Below are positions 33,735-41,070 of a stretch of 64,000 nt of DNA, one piece after another; positions within the stretch are counted from its first letter, which is position 1, and each line of letters begins with the position of its first letter. The stretch comes from Anaerofustis butyriciformans (GTDB taxonomy: Bacteria > Bacillota > Clostridia > Eubacteriales > Anaerofustaceae), in assembly GCF_036289385.1 (NCBI RefSeq), contig NZ_JAYFFH010000002.1, forward strand, positions 248,001 through 312,000, given 5' to 3'. The notes under the pieces are model-generated. The model was not told where the DNA came from and searched no databases. It saw only the letters and a list, made by a program, of their open reading frames with translations. Both the position numbers and the translations under genes were made by a program.

Positions 33735-34304
33735 CTACATTATGTTATATTTTATTAAAATATCTTTAGCTACCAAGTATCTGCTTACTCTTTCATTCAT
33801 TGCCTGTTTTTCTATATATTTATGTGCCTGTTCTTCATTAAGCTTTTCATTTTCCATTAAAATAAGTTTTGCTCTGTCTACAATTTTAATTTCTTCTATT
33901 TTATTCCTTAGCTTTTCATTCTCTTTTTTTAGATTTAAGAGTCTGTTCTTAAGTGCCATCTGCATTTTAAAAGCTTGATAAAACATAGGTTTAATAATTG
34001 GTTTTTGAAGTACAAAAACTCCTGCAAATTCAACATCTGCACTTATTTGTTCAACAATTTCGCTTTTTACCATTAAAATTGTTCCTATATTGAGCCTTGC
34101 AAAATCAAGACTAAGCTGCGTTCCTGTTTCCTCTTTTAAAGGAGTATTTATAATTGCAATAGCTACTTCGTTGTTTGTTACATATCTTCTTGCTTTTGAA
34201 GCAGAGGATGTCGTGATTATTTGAACATTATGATATTCTTTTAATAATTGACATAAAGTATCTTTTGCTTTTTCGCTATATGAAACTATCAATACTTTAT
34301 CCAA
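33735..34304 (-). CDS. ANTAR-domain antitermination regulator with degenerate receiver
   Basis: This protein is about 189 residues when started at TTG 34304, which I prefer because GGAGGTGA ends five bases before it; the ATG at 34319 lies upstream of that ribosome site. The N-terminal receiver-like domain lacks the acidic pocket (VSYSEK) and has Asn where the phospho-Asp should be (AIINTPLKEE), though the Lys of LQKPI remains. A coiled linker (ENEKLRNKIEE) leads to an ANTAR domain (about 140-185, AKLILMENEKLNEEQAHKYIEKQ outline). ANTAR domains bind paired RNA hairpins and block terminators. Likely targets are the leaders at 40668-40727, 40875-40918 and 43182-43222. Confidence 0.88.
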   Translation of the reverse strand: MDKVLIVSYSEKAKDTLCQLLKEYHNVQIITTSSASKARRYVTNNEVAIAIINTPLKEETGTQLSLDFARLNIGTILMVKSEIVEQISADVEFAGVFVLQKPIIKPMFYQAFKMQMALKNRLLNLKKENEKLRNKIEEIKIVDRAKLILMENEKLNEEQAHKYIEKQAMNERVSRYLVAKDILIKYNIM

Positions 34305-34334
34305 ATAATCACCTCCCATATGATATATACTTTT

Positions 34335-35630
34335 TTATTCCGTTAAAAAATATTTAAGTTCCTGAATGTCTTCGTCTATTTGTAAATCTTTTTTTCTTTT
34401 ATTGACAAAGTTATATACAAGATTTTCTCCAAGACATTTTTTTACGAATGTACTGTTTTCAAAAACGCCAAGTGCTAAGCTAAAATTATCTGCAAGAGTA
34501 TCGATATCTTCTATTTTTGCATCTTGTGTAAAATATTTTAAATTGGCATTTTCGTTTAATTCTTCTTTTCTTTTAATTCCTTCTAATCCTGCATTAATTA
34601 CAAGAGCAAAAGCTAAGTAAGGATTTGCCGTAGGGTCAAGACTTCTTAATGTAACCTTGCTTCTGTTTTCAATATAGTCTGTTATTTTTATAAGAGTATT
34701 TGGGTTCTTTTTTGACCAAGTAATTGATTTTGGTGCATAGAATTCTCCAAATCTTTTATATGAATTTCTTGTCGGATTTAAAATAGCGGTTATTTCTTTT
34801 ATCCTATTCATTATTCCCGCTATAAAATATTTTGCTTCTTTAGAATCTTCAAGCCCTTTGGATAAAATATTTTCGTTATCTTTAAATACAAGAAGATTAA
34901 GATGAAGCCCGCTGCCGGATAATTCTTTTAGAGGTTTTGGCATGAAAGTAGCATATCCGCCGTTTTTATTTGCAATTGCTTTTACAATCCATTTGAATGT
35001 GACAAAATCATCTGCAGCAAGCAAGGCTTCGGAGTTTCTAAATATTATTCTGTTTTGTCCGGGGCCTCTTTCATGATGAGAACTTATAGGCGTTATTCCC
35101 ATTTCTTCAAGGGTAAGGCATATTTCTCTTCTTATATTTTCTCCTTTATCAACAGGAGAGACATCAAAATATCCCGCTTCATCGTAAGGCATTAAAGTTG
35201 GTTGCCCCTCGTCGTCTGTTTTAAAAATATAAAATTCACATTCTGTTCCTACTTTAATTGTATATCCCATTTCCTTCGCTTTATTAACTGCTTTTGTGAG
35301 AATCATTCTAGAGTCGCTTTCAAAATTTTCTCCATTTGGATATTTGACATCGCAGAAAAATCTTGCGACTCTTCCTTCCGATGGCCTCCAAGGAAGAATT
35401 GATAAAGTTGTTGGATCCGGAAATAAAAGTAAAGTATTATTTTTTTCGTTTGAAAATCCGTCTATGGCAAATCCGTCAAAGGCTATTCCGTTTTCAAAAG
35501 CATTTTGTAGTTCATCTGACATTATAGCTATATTTTTTTGAATGCCGAATACATCACAAAATGCAAGTCTTATAAATTTAATGTCATTTTCTTTAACGAA
35601 ATTGATGACTTCCTTTGTAATATTATTCAT
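34335..35630 (-). CDS. glnA: Glutamine synthetase type I
   Basis: This 431-residue enzyme makes glutamine from glutamate, ammonia and ATP. Motifs include DGFAIDGFSNEKNN, GTECEFYIF for metal binding, FMPKPLKELSGSGLHLN for ATP binding and NPTRNSYKRF. The adenylylation-site region of the enterobacterial enzyme is missing, as in Gram-positive type I-alpha forms. It sits between the GXGXG subunit gene (8-base gap) and the ANTAR regulator gene in one leftward operon. Confidence 0.95.
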   Translation of the reverse strand: MNNITKEVINFVKENDIKFIRLAFCDVFGIQKNIAIMSDELQNAFENGIAFDGFAIDGFSNEKNNTLLLFPDPTTLSILPWRPSEGRVARFFCDVKYPNGENFESDSRMILTKAVNKAKEMGYTIKVGTECEFYIFKTDDEGQPTLMPYDEAGYFDVSPVDKGENIRREICLTLEEMGITPISSHHERGPGQNRIIFRNSEALLAADDFVTFKWIVKAIANKNGGYATFMPKPLKELSGSGLHLNLLVFKDNENILSKGLEDSKEAKYFIAGIMNRIKEITAILNPTRNSYKRFGEFYAPKSITWSKKNPNTLIKITDYIENRSKVTLRSLDPTANPYLAFALVINAGLEGIKRKEELNENANLKYFTQDAKIEDIDTLADNFSLALGVFENSTFVKKCLGENLVYNFVNKRKKDLQIDEDIQELKYFLTE

Positions 35631-35638
35631 ATACCCTC

Positions 35639-36370
35639 CTAATGATTAGTATATAATTGTTTGTATGGACTTTTTGTGTTTGGAATTATAATATAAAATT
35701 TACTTTCTATAATATTATCATAATCTTTATTAAAATAATTACAATATTTTTTTATATTATCTTTTATTTCCTCTAAATCTTCTTTTTCTGCTTCTTTAAC
35801 GATAAGTTTGTCGCCATCAAATACAGGAGGGTTGTTTGTTCTAAGATAAATTTTTCCTCCGTGCATGCCTGTTGCACAGAAATTACCCATTGGAATTTCT
35901 TTATCTTCGTAACCTAATCCTAATACAACGATATTTCCTCCTGCTTGATATTCTCCAAGGAATGAGCCGGTTTTGCCTCCAACGATTATTGCAGGTTTTT
36001 TATCTTTATAGGCTTTCATATGGATACCTGCTCTGTATCCTACATCACCCTCAACATATATTGTGCCACCACGCATTGCATATCCCGTTGCATCTCCGCT
36101 TGAACCGTGGATTACAATTTCACCGTCATTCATTGTATCTCCTGTTGCGTCTTGTGCATTTTCATTTATAGTGATGTGTGCTCCGTCAAGATATGCTCCC
36201 ACTGCATTTCCCGGAACTCCGTTTATAGTAAGATTAACTTTAGACATACCTGCTCCTATAAATCTTTGTCCCATTACATCATCAACGGTTATATCCAAGT
36301 CTTTTAAAGCACAAGCTTTAATTTGTTCATTTATTTGTTTATGTTCAAGTCCTTTTGCACCAAATCTCAT
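35639..36370 (-). CDS. Glutamate synthase GXGXG domain protein (alpha-subunit domain 3)
   Basis: This 243-residue protein is the separate C-terminal beta-helix domain of glutamate synthase, with repeated G-x-x-x-G turns (GQRFIGAGMSKVNLTING, DGEIVIHGSSGDATGYAM outline, GGKTGSFLGEYQAGG). In the usual large GltB it packs against the FMN domain and helps form the ammonia tunnel. Its ATG overlaps the TGA stop of the oxidoreductase gene (ATGA). Split subunits like this are known from archaea and some anaerobes. Confidence 0.92.
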   Translation of the reverse strand: MRFGAKGLEHKQINEQIKACALKDLDITVDDVMGQRFIGAGMSKVNLTINGVPGNAVGAYLDGAHITINENAQDATGDTMNDGEIVIHGSSGDATGYAMRGGTIYVEGDVGYRAGIHMKAYKDKKPAIIVGGKTGSFLGEYQAGGNIVVLGLGYEDKEIPMGNFCATGMHGGKIYLRTNNPPVFDGDKLIVKEAEKEDLEEIKDNIKKYCNYFNKDYDNIIESKFYIIIPNTKSPYKQLYTNH

Positions 36371-37602
36371 AACTTTTTACCTCCAAGCTTAGAGTCTCTG
36401 TAATCTCTTGAAAATGCCATAAGCCCAGGATTATCTTTAATTAAATCGAAATCTATGTCACTAAGATTAACTTTTTCTCTTATTAAATAAGTATATATTC
36501 CGGCTTTATCTACATTTCCTATAATAATGAAGCCTTTAAGAAGGTTGTCTTTATATACAAGCTTCTTATATTCATCTTCATTTTCTACTATATATTCTTC
36601 ACCATCGTAGTTTCCGGCTGTTACCATATGAAGACCAAATAATCCAAGAGAGTTCATTGGCATTGCATTTTTATAGGATTTTTCTCCTCCCGCCATATTT
36701 ACTCCTGCAGTTTCACCTTTAAAATAAGCATTTGGAAGAAGAGCAAGAATTATATTTTGATTTCTTGTAATATCATAACTTGCAGTGCAGTCTCCTGCGG
36801 CATAAATATCTTTTAATGTTGTCATTCCATGTTCGTCAGTTATGATACCTCTGTTGACTTCACAACCTATTTCTTCTGCTAAGTTTACATTTGGTCTTAC
36901 ACCTACTGCAACCACGAATATATCATAATCAAGCTTTGAACCATCTTTTAGGGTAGCTTGTTTTTCATCAATTTTATCAATACTGTTACCGAGTATAAAT
37001 TTAACACCTTGTTTTTCAATGTGTTTTTGAACCAATTTACATCCTTTTTCATCAAGGATACTTGGTAAAATTCTATCAGCAAGGTCAACAACCGTAACAT
37101 TTTTAACTTTATTGTTAATTGCTTCGGCGCATTTAAGTCCAATAAGTCCTGCGCCTAAAATTAATACTTTGCTGTCTTTGGTAATTGCTTTTTCTAGGTT
37201 TAGAGCATCATCTAAAGACATGAAAGTAAATTTGTTTTTTACCTTTTCTTCTCCTTCAATGTGAGGTGTAAAAGGGGAAGAGCCGGTTGCAATCATTAGT
37301 TTTTCGAAAGGGATGTTTCTTTTATTATTAAGGACGATACATTTATTTTCATAATCGATTTTTTCCGCCTTAGTCCCCTTTATCACTTCTACATTGTTTT
37401 TTATATAAAAATCATCTTCTCTATATCTCATTTTCTCCAAAGTTGTCTTTCCTTCCACAAGATAGGATATTAAAGGTCTTGAGTAGATAAAATGATTTTC
37501 ATCCGTTACTAAAGTTATATCACCGTTTTTATCAACACTTCTTATTCCTTCTATTGTTCCAATGGCGGCAATAGAACCGCCGATAATTACATATTTGCTC
37601 AT
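36367..37602 (-). CDS. FAD-dependent NAD(P)H oxidoreductase of the split glutamate synthase
   Basis: This 411-residue pyridine nucleotide-disulfide family flavoprotein has an N-terminal FAD Rossmann fold (VIIGGSIAAIGTIEGIR), a second nucleotide-binding site VLILGAGLIGLKCAEA (about 150) and the FAD-contacting DIYAAGDCT. No redox-active Cys pair is seen, so it resembles NorW or ferredoxin-reductase types. In this operon it would pass electrons from NAD(P)H to the ferredoxin and FMN subunits. It is the only host gene in the window that ends in TGA. Confidence 0.88.
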   Translation of the reverse strand: MSKYVIIGGSIAAIGTIEGIRSVDKNGDITLVTDENHFIYSRPLISYLVEGKTTLEKMRYREDDFYIKNNVEVIKGTKAEKIDYENKCIVLNNKRNIPFEKLMIATGSSPFTPHIEGEEKVKNKFTFMSLDDALNLEKAITKDSKVLILGAGLIGLKCAEAINNKVKNVTVVDLADRILPSILDEKGCKLVQKHIEKQGVKFILGNSIDKIDEKQATLKDGSKLDYDIFVVAVGVRPNVNLAEEIGCEVNRGIITDEHGMTTLKDIYAAGDCTASYDITRNQNIILALLPNAYFKGETAGVNMAGGEKSYKNAMPMNSLGLFGLHMVTAGNYDGEEYIVENEDEYKKLVYKDNLLKGFIIIGNVDKAGIYTYLIREKVNLSDIDFDLIKDNPGLMAFSRDYRDSKLGGKKL

Positions 37603-37604
37603 AA

Positions 37605-38039
37605 TTAACCCCTTTCTTCGAAAACAATGGCATTATTTGGACATCCTTTTACACAGTTAGGTTCTCCAATAGAATTGTTTGTACAAAATTCACATTTGTT
37701 TACAACACTGTTTTCTTCGTCGGGATGAATTGCACCGTAAGGACAAACTAAAACGCATGTCAAACATCCGATACATTTTTCTTTATCTACACTAATAAGC
37801 CCGTCTTTTATCGATAAAGCTCCACTGATACAGCTTTTTACGCATATTGGTTCTTCGCAGTGCCTGCAAGATACTGCAAAGTGAACTTGATTTTTATCTT
37901 CAACCCTTATATTAGGATAGATTTTCTTTCCTTTAAGTGCTTTTATCATGCTGTCTTTTTTACTGTTCGCAAAGGCACAGTTATATTCACATAGGTGGCA
38001 CCCTAAACACCACTGTTCATTGATGTAAATTCTTTTCAT
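37605..38039 (-). CDS. Polyferredoxin-type 4Fe-4S electron-transfer subunit
   Basis: This 144-residue protein has four cysteine clusters in the HycB/CooF pattern: CLGCHLCEYNC, CRHCEEPICVKSC, CIGCLTCVLVCP and CEFCTNNSIG followed by CVKGCP. It would hold up to four 4Fe-4S centres and link the flavin oxidoreductase to the FMN subunit. It lies two bases upstream of the oxidoreductase gene in the operon. The C-terminus is short and hydrophobic. Confidence 0.9.
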   Translation of the reverse strand: MKRIYINEQWCLGCHLCEYNCAFANSKKDSMIKALKGKKIYPNIRVEDKNQVHFAVSCRHCEEPICVKSCISGALSIKDGLISVDKEKCIGCLTCVLVCPYGAIHPDEENSVVNKCEFCTNNSIGEPNCVKGCPNNAIVFEERG

Positions 38040-38042
38040 TTT

Positions 38043-39548
38043 TTATTCTCCTGCGTGCTTTATTCCTAGTATTTCAAGTTCTTTTTCGTTAAGACCTACA
38101 CCTCTTAGCATCAGTCTGTTTCCTTTTAATGCTTCTATTGAGTTTATTCCCATACCGCCCATCATTTCTTTTATTTCATGTTCCCATGCGGTTACTAGGT
38201 TTACTACTCTTTTATATCCAATATCAGGATTTAATCTTTTTACAAGATCTGGTCTTTGCGTTGCAATACCCCAGTTACATTTTCCGCTGTGGCAATTTCT
38301 ACATAAGTGACAGCCAAGGGCCATTAATGCTGAAGTTGCTATATAAACACAGTCGGCACCAAGGGCAATTGCTTTTACTACATCTGCACTGCTTCTTATA
38401 CTTCCGCCAACTACAAGAGAAACATTATCTCTTATGCCTTCACTTCTAAGTCTTGAATCTACGCTTGCAAGAGCAAGTTCGATTGGAATACCTACGTTAT
38501 CCCTGATTCTTGTTGGAGCTGCTCCTGTTCCTCCTCTAAAACCGTCTATTGCAATTATATCTGCACCGCTTCTTGCGATACCGCTTGCTATTGCGGCAAC
38601 GTTATGTACTGCTGCAATTTTTACGATAACGGGTTTTTTATATCCTGTTGCTTCTTTTAGAGAAAGAACAAGCTGTCTTAAATCTTCAATTGAATAAATA
38701 TCATGATGAGGAGCAGGACTTATTGCGTCACTTCCTTCTGGAATCATTCTTGTTTTTGAAATATCAGGACCGATTTTTTCTCCCGGTAAATGTCCTCCGA
38801 TACCGGGTTTTGCACCTTGACCCATTTTTATTTCAATAGCTGCTGATGTATCAAGATAATCTTTATGTACGCCAAATCTACCTGACGCAACTTGGACTAT
38901 TGTATTTTTCCCGTATTTATAAAAGTCTTCGTGAAGACCACCTTCACCTGTGTTATACATTATTCCAAGTTCGCTTGCAGCTCTTGCCAAGCTTTCATGA
39001 GCATTGTAACTTATTGAGCCGTAAGACATTGCAGAAAACATTATAGGAACGTTTAATTTGATTTGAGGAGGAGTGTTTGGAACAATATTTCCTTTATCAT
39101 CTCTTTCAATTTTTACATTTTTCTTTCCTAAGCTTACTTTTGTTTCCATTGGCTCTCTTAGGGGGTCAATAGATGGGTTTGTTACTTGAGATGCGTTTAT
39201 AAGCATTTTATCAAAGTAAATAGGGTACTCTTTAGGATTTCCCATTGATGCAAGAAGCACTCCACCGCTGTCAGCTTGACGGTAAATATTTTCAATGTTT
39301 TCTTTATTCCAATTTGCATGAGGTTTAAAAGTATGGTCGCTTTCAACGATTTTTAGTGCTTTAGTAGGGCAGAGAGATACACATCTATGACAAGCAACGC
39401 AGTTTGTTTCGTCGCTTAACATAAGTTTGCTGTCTTCATCATAAAAGTGTACTTCATTTGCACATTGTCTTTCACATACTCTGCACTGTATACATCTGTC
39501 TTGATTTCTTACCACTTCAAACTGTGGATGTATAAAATTAATTCCCAT
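38043..39548 (-). CDS. gltB: Glutamate synthase FMN-binding subunit with ferredoxin domain
   Basis: This 501-residue protein starts with a two-cluster ferredoxin domain (CIQCRVCERQC and CVACHRCVSLCP, residues 15-65) and continues into the FMN TIM-barrel of glutamate synthase (about 90-480). It has MSYGSISYNAHESLA, KMGQGAKPGIGGHLPGEK in part, DGFRGGTGAAP and the 3Fe-4S motif CHLCRNCHSGKC. It converts 2-oxoglutarate and ammonia to glutamate. This fusion is typical of archaeal and anaerobe-type synthases. Confidence 0.94.
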   Translation of the reverse strand: MGINFIHPQFEVVRNQDRCIQCRVCERQCANEVHFYDEDSKLMLSDETNCVACHRCVSLCPTKALKIVESDHTFKPHANWNKENIENIYRQADSGGVLLASMGNPKEYPIYFDKMLINASQVTNPSIDPLREPMETKVSLGKKNVKIERDDKGNIVPNTPPQIKLNVPIMFSAMSYGSISYNAHESLARAASELGIMYNTGEGGLHEDFYKYGKNTIVQVASGRFGVHKDYLDTSAAIEIKMGQGAKPGIGGHLPGEKIGPDISKTRMIPEGSDAISPAPHHDIYSIEDLRQLVLSLKEATGYKKPVIVKIAAVHNVAAIASGIARSGADIIAIDGFRGGTGAAPTRIRDNVGIPIELALASVDSRLRSEGIRDNVSLVVGGSIRSSADVVKAIALGADCVYIATSALMALGCHLCRNCHSGKCNWGIATQRPDLVKRLNPDIGYKRVVNLVTAWEHEIKEMMGGMGINSIEALKGNRLMLRGVGLNEKELEILGIKHAGE

Positions 39549-39549
39549 C

Positions 39550-40656
39550 TTATTCTACCCCCTTGTTTAATGTAACTATTACAGGTTCACCACCGGCAGG
39601 TGAGTAAATTTTGTCTACTTGTTTTTGTATGATTTTTATTGCGCTTTCTTCACTTGCCATATATACGCTTTCTCCTTTTTCGGCAACAACCATTGAACGA
39701 AGTTTTAATCTATCGTTAAGGGCCATAAGTCCTCCGTTAAAACCTAAAATGATTGAGAAAGGACCTGTAATAAGCAGACTTGAAAAAATAGTTCTTAAAT
39801 ATGAGAGTCTTTCTCTTTCTTTTTCTTCTTTTGTTTTTATTGTTTCCCAGAAAGGTGCTGCAACAACTTCTGCTGCTTCTTTTAAAGTTAATTTGTTTTT
39901 TCTAAGTAAATAGTCCATCATATATGTAATTACTTCTGTATCTGTTAGAAGATTACATTTATATCCAAACATTTCAATATATCTTCTGTTTGCATCGTAA
40001 GAAGAAATTTCACCGTTATGAACTATTGAATAGTCAAGAAGGCTAAATGGATGAGCGCCTCCCCACCAGCCGGGAGTGTTGGTAGGGTATCTTCCGTGTG
40101 CTGTCCAAGAATATGCTTTGTATTCATCAAGTTTATAAAATTCTCCTACATCTTCCGGATAACCTACTGCTTTAAAAGAACCCATATTTTTCCCGCATGA
40201 AAAAACATAAGAACCTTTCATATTTGTGTTGATATTCATAACACATTCAACTACAAATTCTTTTTCGTCTAATTGAGAAGATTTTAATTTAGATTCTTTT
40301 GGTAATACAAAATATCTATATATTAAAGGTTCGTTTGTGATTTTATCGATTTTTCTTGTAGGAATAATTCCTTGTTCGATAATATCAAAATGAGTATCTA
40401 AAAAAGCTTCACATTCTTTTCTTACAATATTGTCATCATAAAAAACGTGAAAAGCATAATAGTCTTTATATTCGGGATATATGCCGTAAGCGGCAAACCC
40501 TCCTCCAAGTCCGTTGCTTCTTTCGTGCATTACTTCAATTGATGTTATTATGTCTCTTCCGTCGGTTCTTTTTCCGTCTTTGTGAAAAATACCGCTTATG
40601 GCACATCCTGAAGGTATTCTTACATTTCCTTCTTTATATCTTTCATCAAATATCAT
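39550..40656 (-). CDS. Glutamate synthase glutamine amidotransferase subunit
   Basis: This is a class II amidotransferase of 368 residues when started at ATG 40656, which has a GGGGGTG site. A longer frame to 40719 runs through the leader terminator and is not coding. The likely nucleophile is Cys18 in IPSGCAISG, implying removal of a short propeptide. It would release ammonia from glutamine for the FMN subunit encoded next. It is the first gene of the operon, directly downstream of the ANTAR-type leader. Confidence 0.9.
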   Translation of the reverse strand: MIFDERYKEGNVRIPSGCAISGIFHKDGKRTDGRDIITSIEVMHERSNGLGGGFAAYGIYPEYKDYYAFHVFYDDNIVRKECEAFLDTHFDIIEQGIIPTRKIDKITNEPLIYRYFVLPKESKLKSSQLDEKEFVVECVMNINTNMKGSYVFSCGKNMGSFKAVGYPEDVGEFYKLDEYKAYSWTAHGRYPTNTPGWWGGAHPFSLLDYSIVHNGEISSYDANRRYIEMFGYKCNLLTDTEVITYMMDYLLRKNKLTLKEAAEVVAAPFWETIKTKEEKERERLSYLRTIFSSLLITGPFSIILGFNGGLMALNDRLKLRSMVVAEKGESVYMASEESAIKIIQKQVDKIYSPAGGEPVIVTLNKGVE

Positions 40657-40667
40657 TTCTACACCCC

Positions 40668-40727
40668 CAAAAAATAAAGCGCCCAATAAGCACATAAAAA
40701 TAAAGTGCTTATTGGACACCGTTGTCC
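40668..40727 (-). promoter_or_regulatory. ANTAR-type attenuator leader of the glt-glnA operon
   Basis: On the minus strand a small hairpin GGAC-AACGGT-GTCC (40714-40727) has a six-base loop with A1 and G4, the ANTAR loop rule. Its 3' arm GTCC is also the start of a 13-base-pair terminator stem (40681-40717) followed by TTTATTTTTT. Formation of one excludes the other. Start codon 40656 follows. Confidence 0.8.
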
Positions 40728-40749
40728 TTAATATTTAGTTAGTGGTATA

Positions 40750-40778
40750 AGTATAAACTCAAAATTATAAAAATGCAA
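40750..40778 (-). promoter_or_regulatory. Promoter of the glt-glnA operon
   Basis: On the minus strand TTGCAT (40778-40773), a 17-base spacer and TATACT (40755-40750) place the transcript start near 40743, a few bases before the leader hairpin. Confidence 0.65.
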
Positions 40779-40835
40779 GAGAAATTTATATTTTTTTTGA
40801 ATTTTCTAAAAATTTAAAAAATTTCAAAAAAATGC

Positions 40836-40864
40836 TTGACAAAAATAACACCTCGTAGTAAAAT
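40836..40864 (+). promoter_or_regulatory. Promoter of glnN
   Basis: TTGACA (40836-40841), a 17-base spacer and TAAAAT (40859-40864) predict a start near 40871, so the leader hairpin is at the extreme 5' end of the RNA. Confidence 0.8.
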
Positions 40865-40874
40865 CCACTCATAC

Positions 40875-40918
40875 ACAGCAAAGGCGCTGTAAGCAAAATG
40901 CTTACGGTGCCTTTTTGC
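40875..40918 (+). promoter_or_regulatory. ANTAR-type attenuator leader of glnN
   Basis: Hairpin ACAGC-AAAGGC-GCTGT (40875-40890) has a six-base loop with A1 and G4. Its loop and 3' arm are the 5' half of a long terminator (40881-40918, AAGGCGCTGTAAGC pairing with GCTTACGGTGCCTT) with a T-run. The two folds are mutually exclusive. glnN starts 150 bases downstream. Confidence 0.8.
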
Positions 40919-41070
40919 TTACTTAATACAAGTTTATTTATAGGTTTATGTATAAAATTTATATTTTCAATATTAATTTATAGTAGAAAGATAAAGAAAA
41001 ATTTTGTATAATTAATCTATATGTAAAAGTATTAAGAATAATAAAAAACATATGAAAGGATGTATATATT

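Noticed and set aside
40657..40719. N-terminal extension of the amidotransferase gene to 40719
   Set aside because: These codons lie inside the leader terminator hairpin and have no ribosome site; ATG 40656 does.
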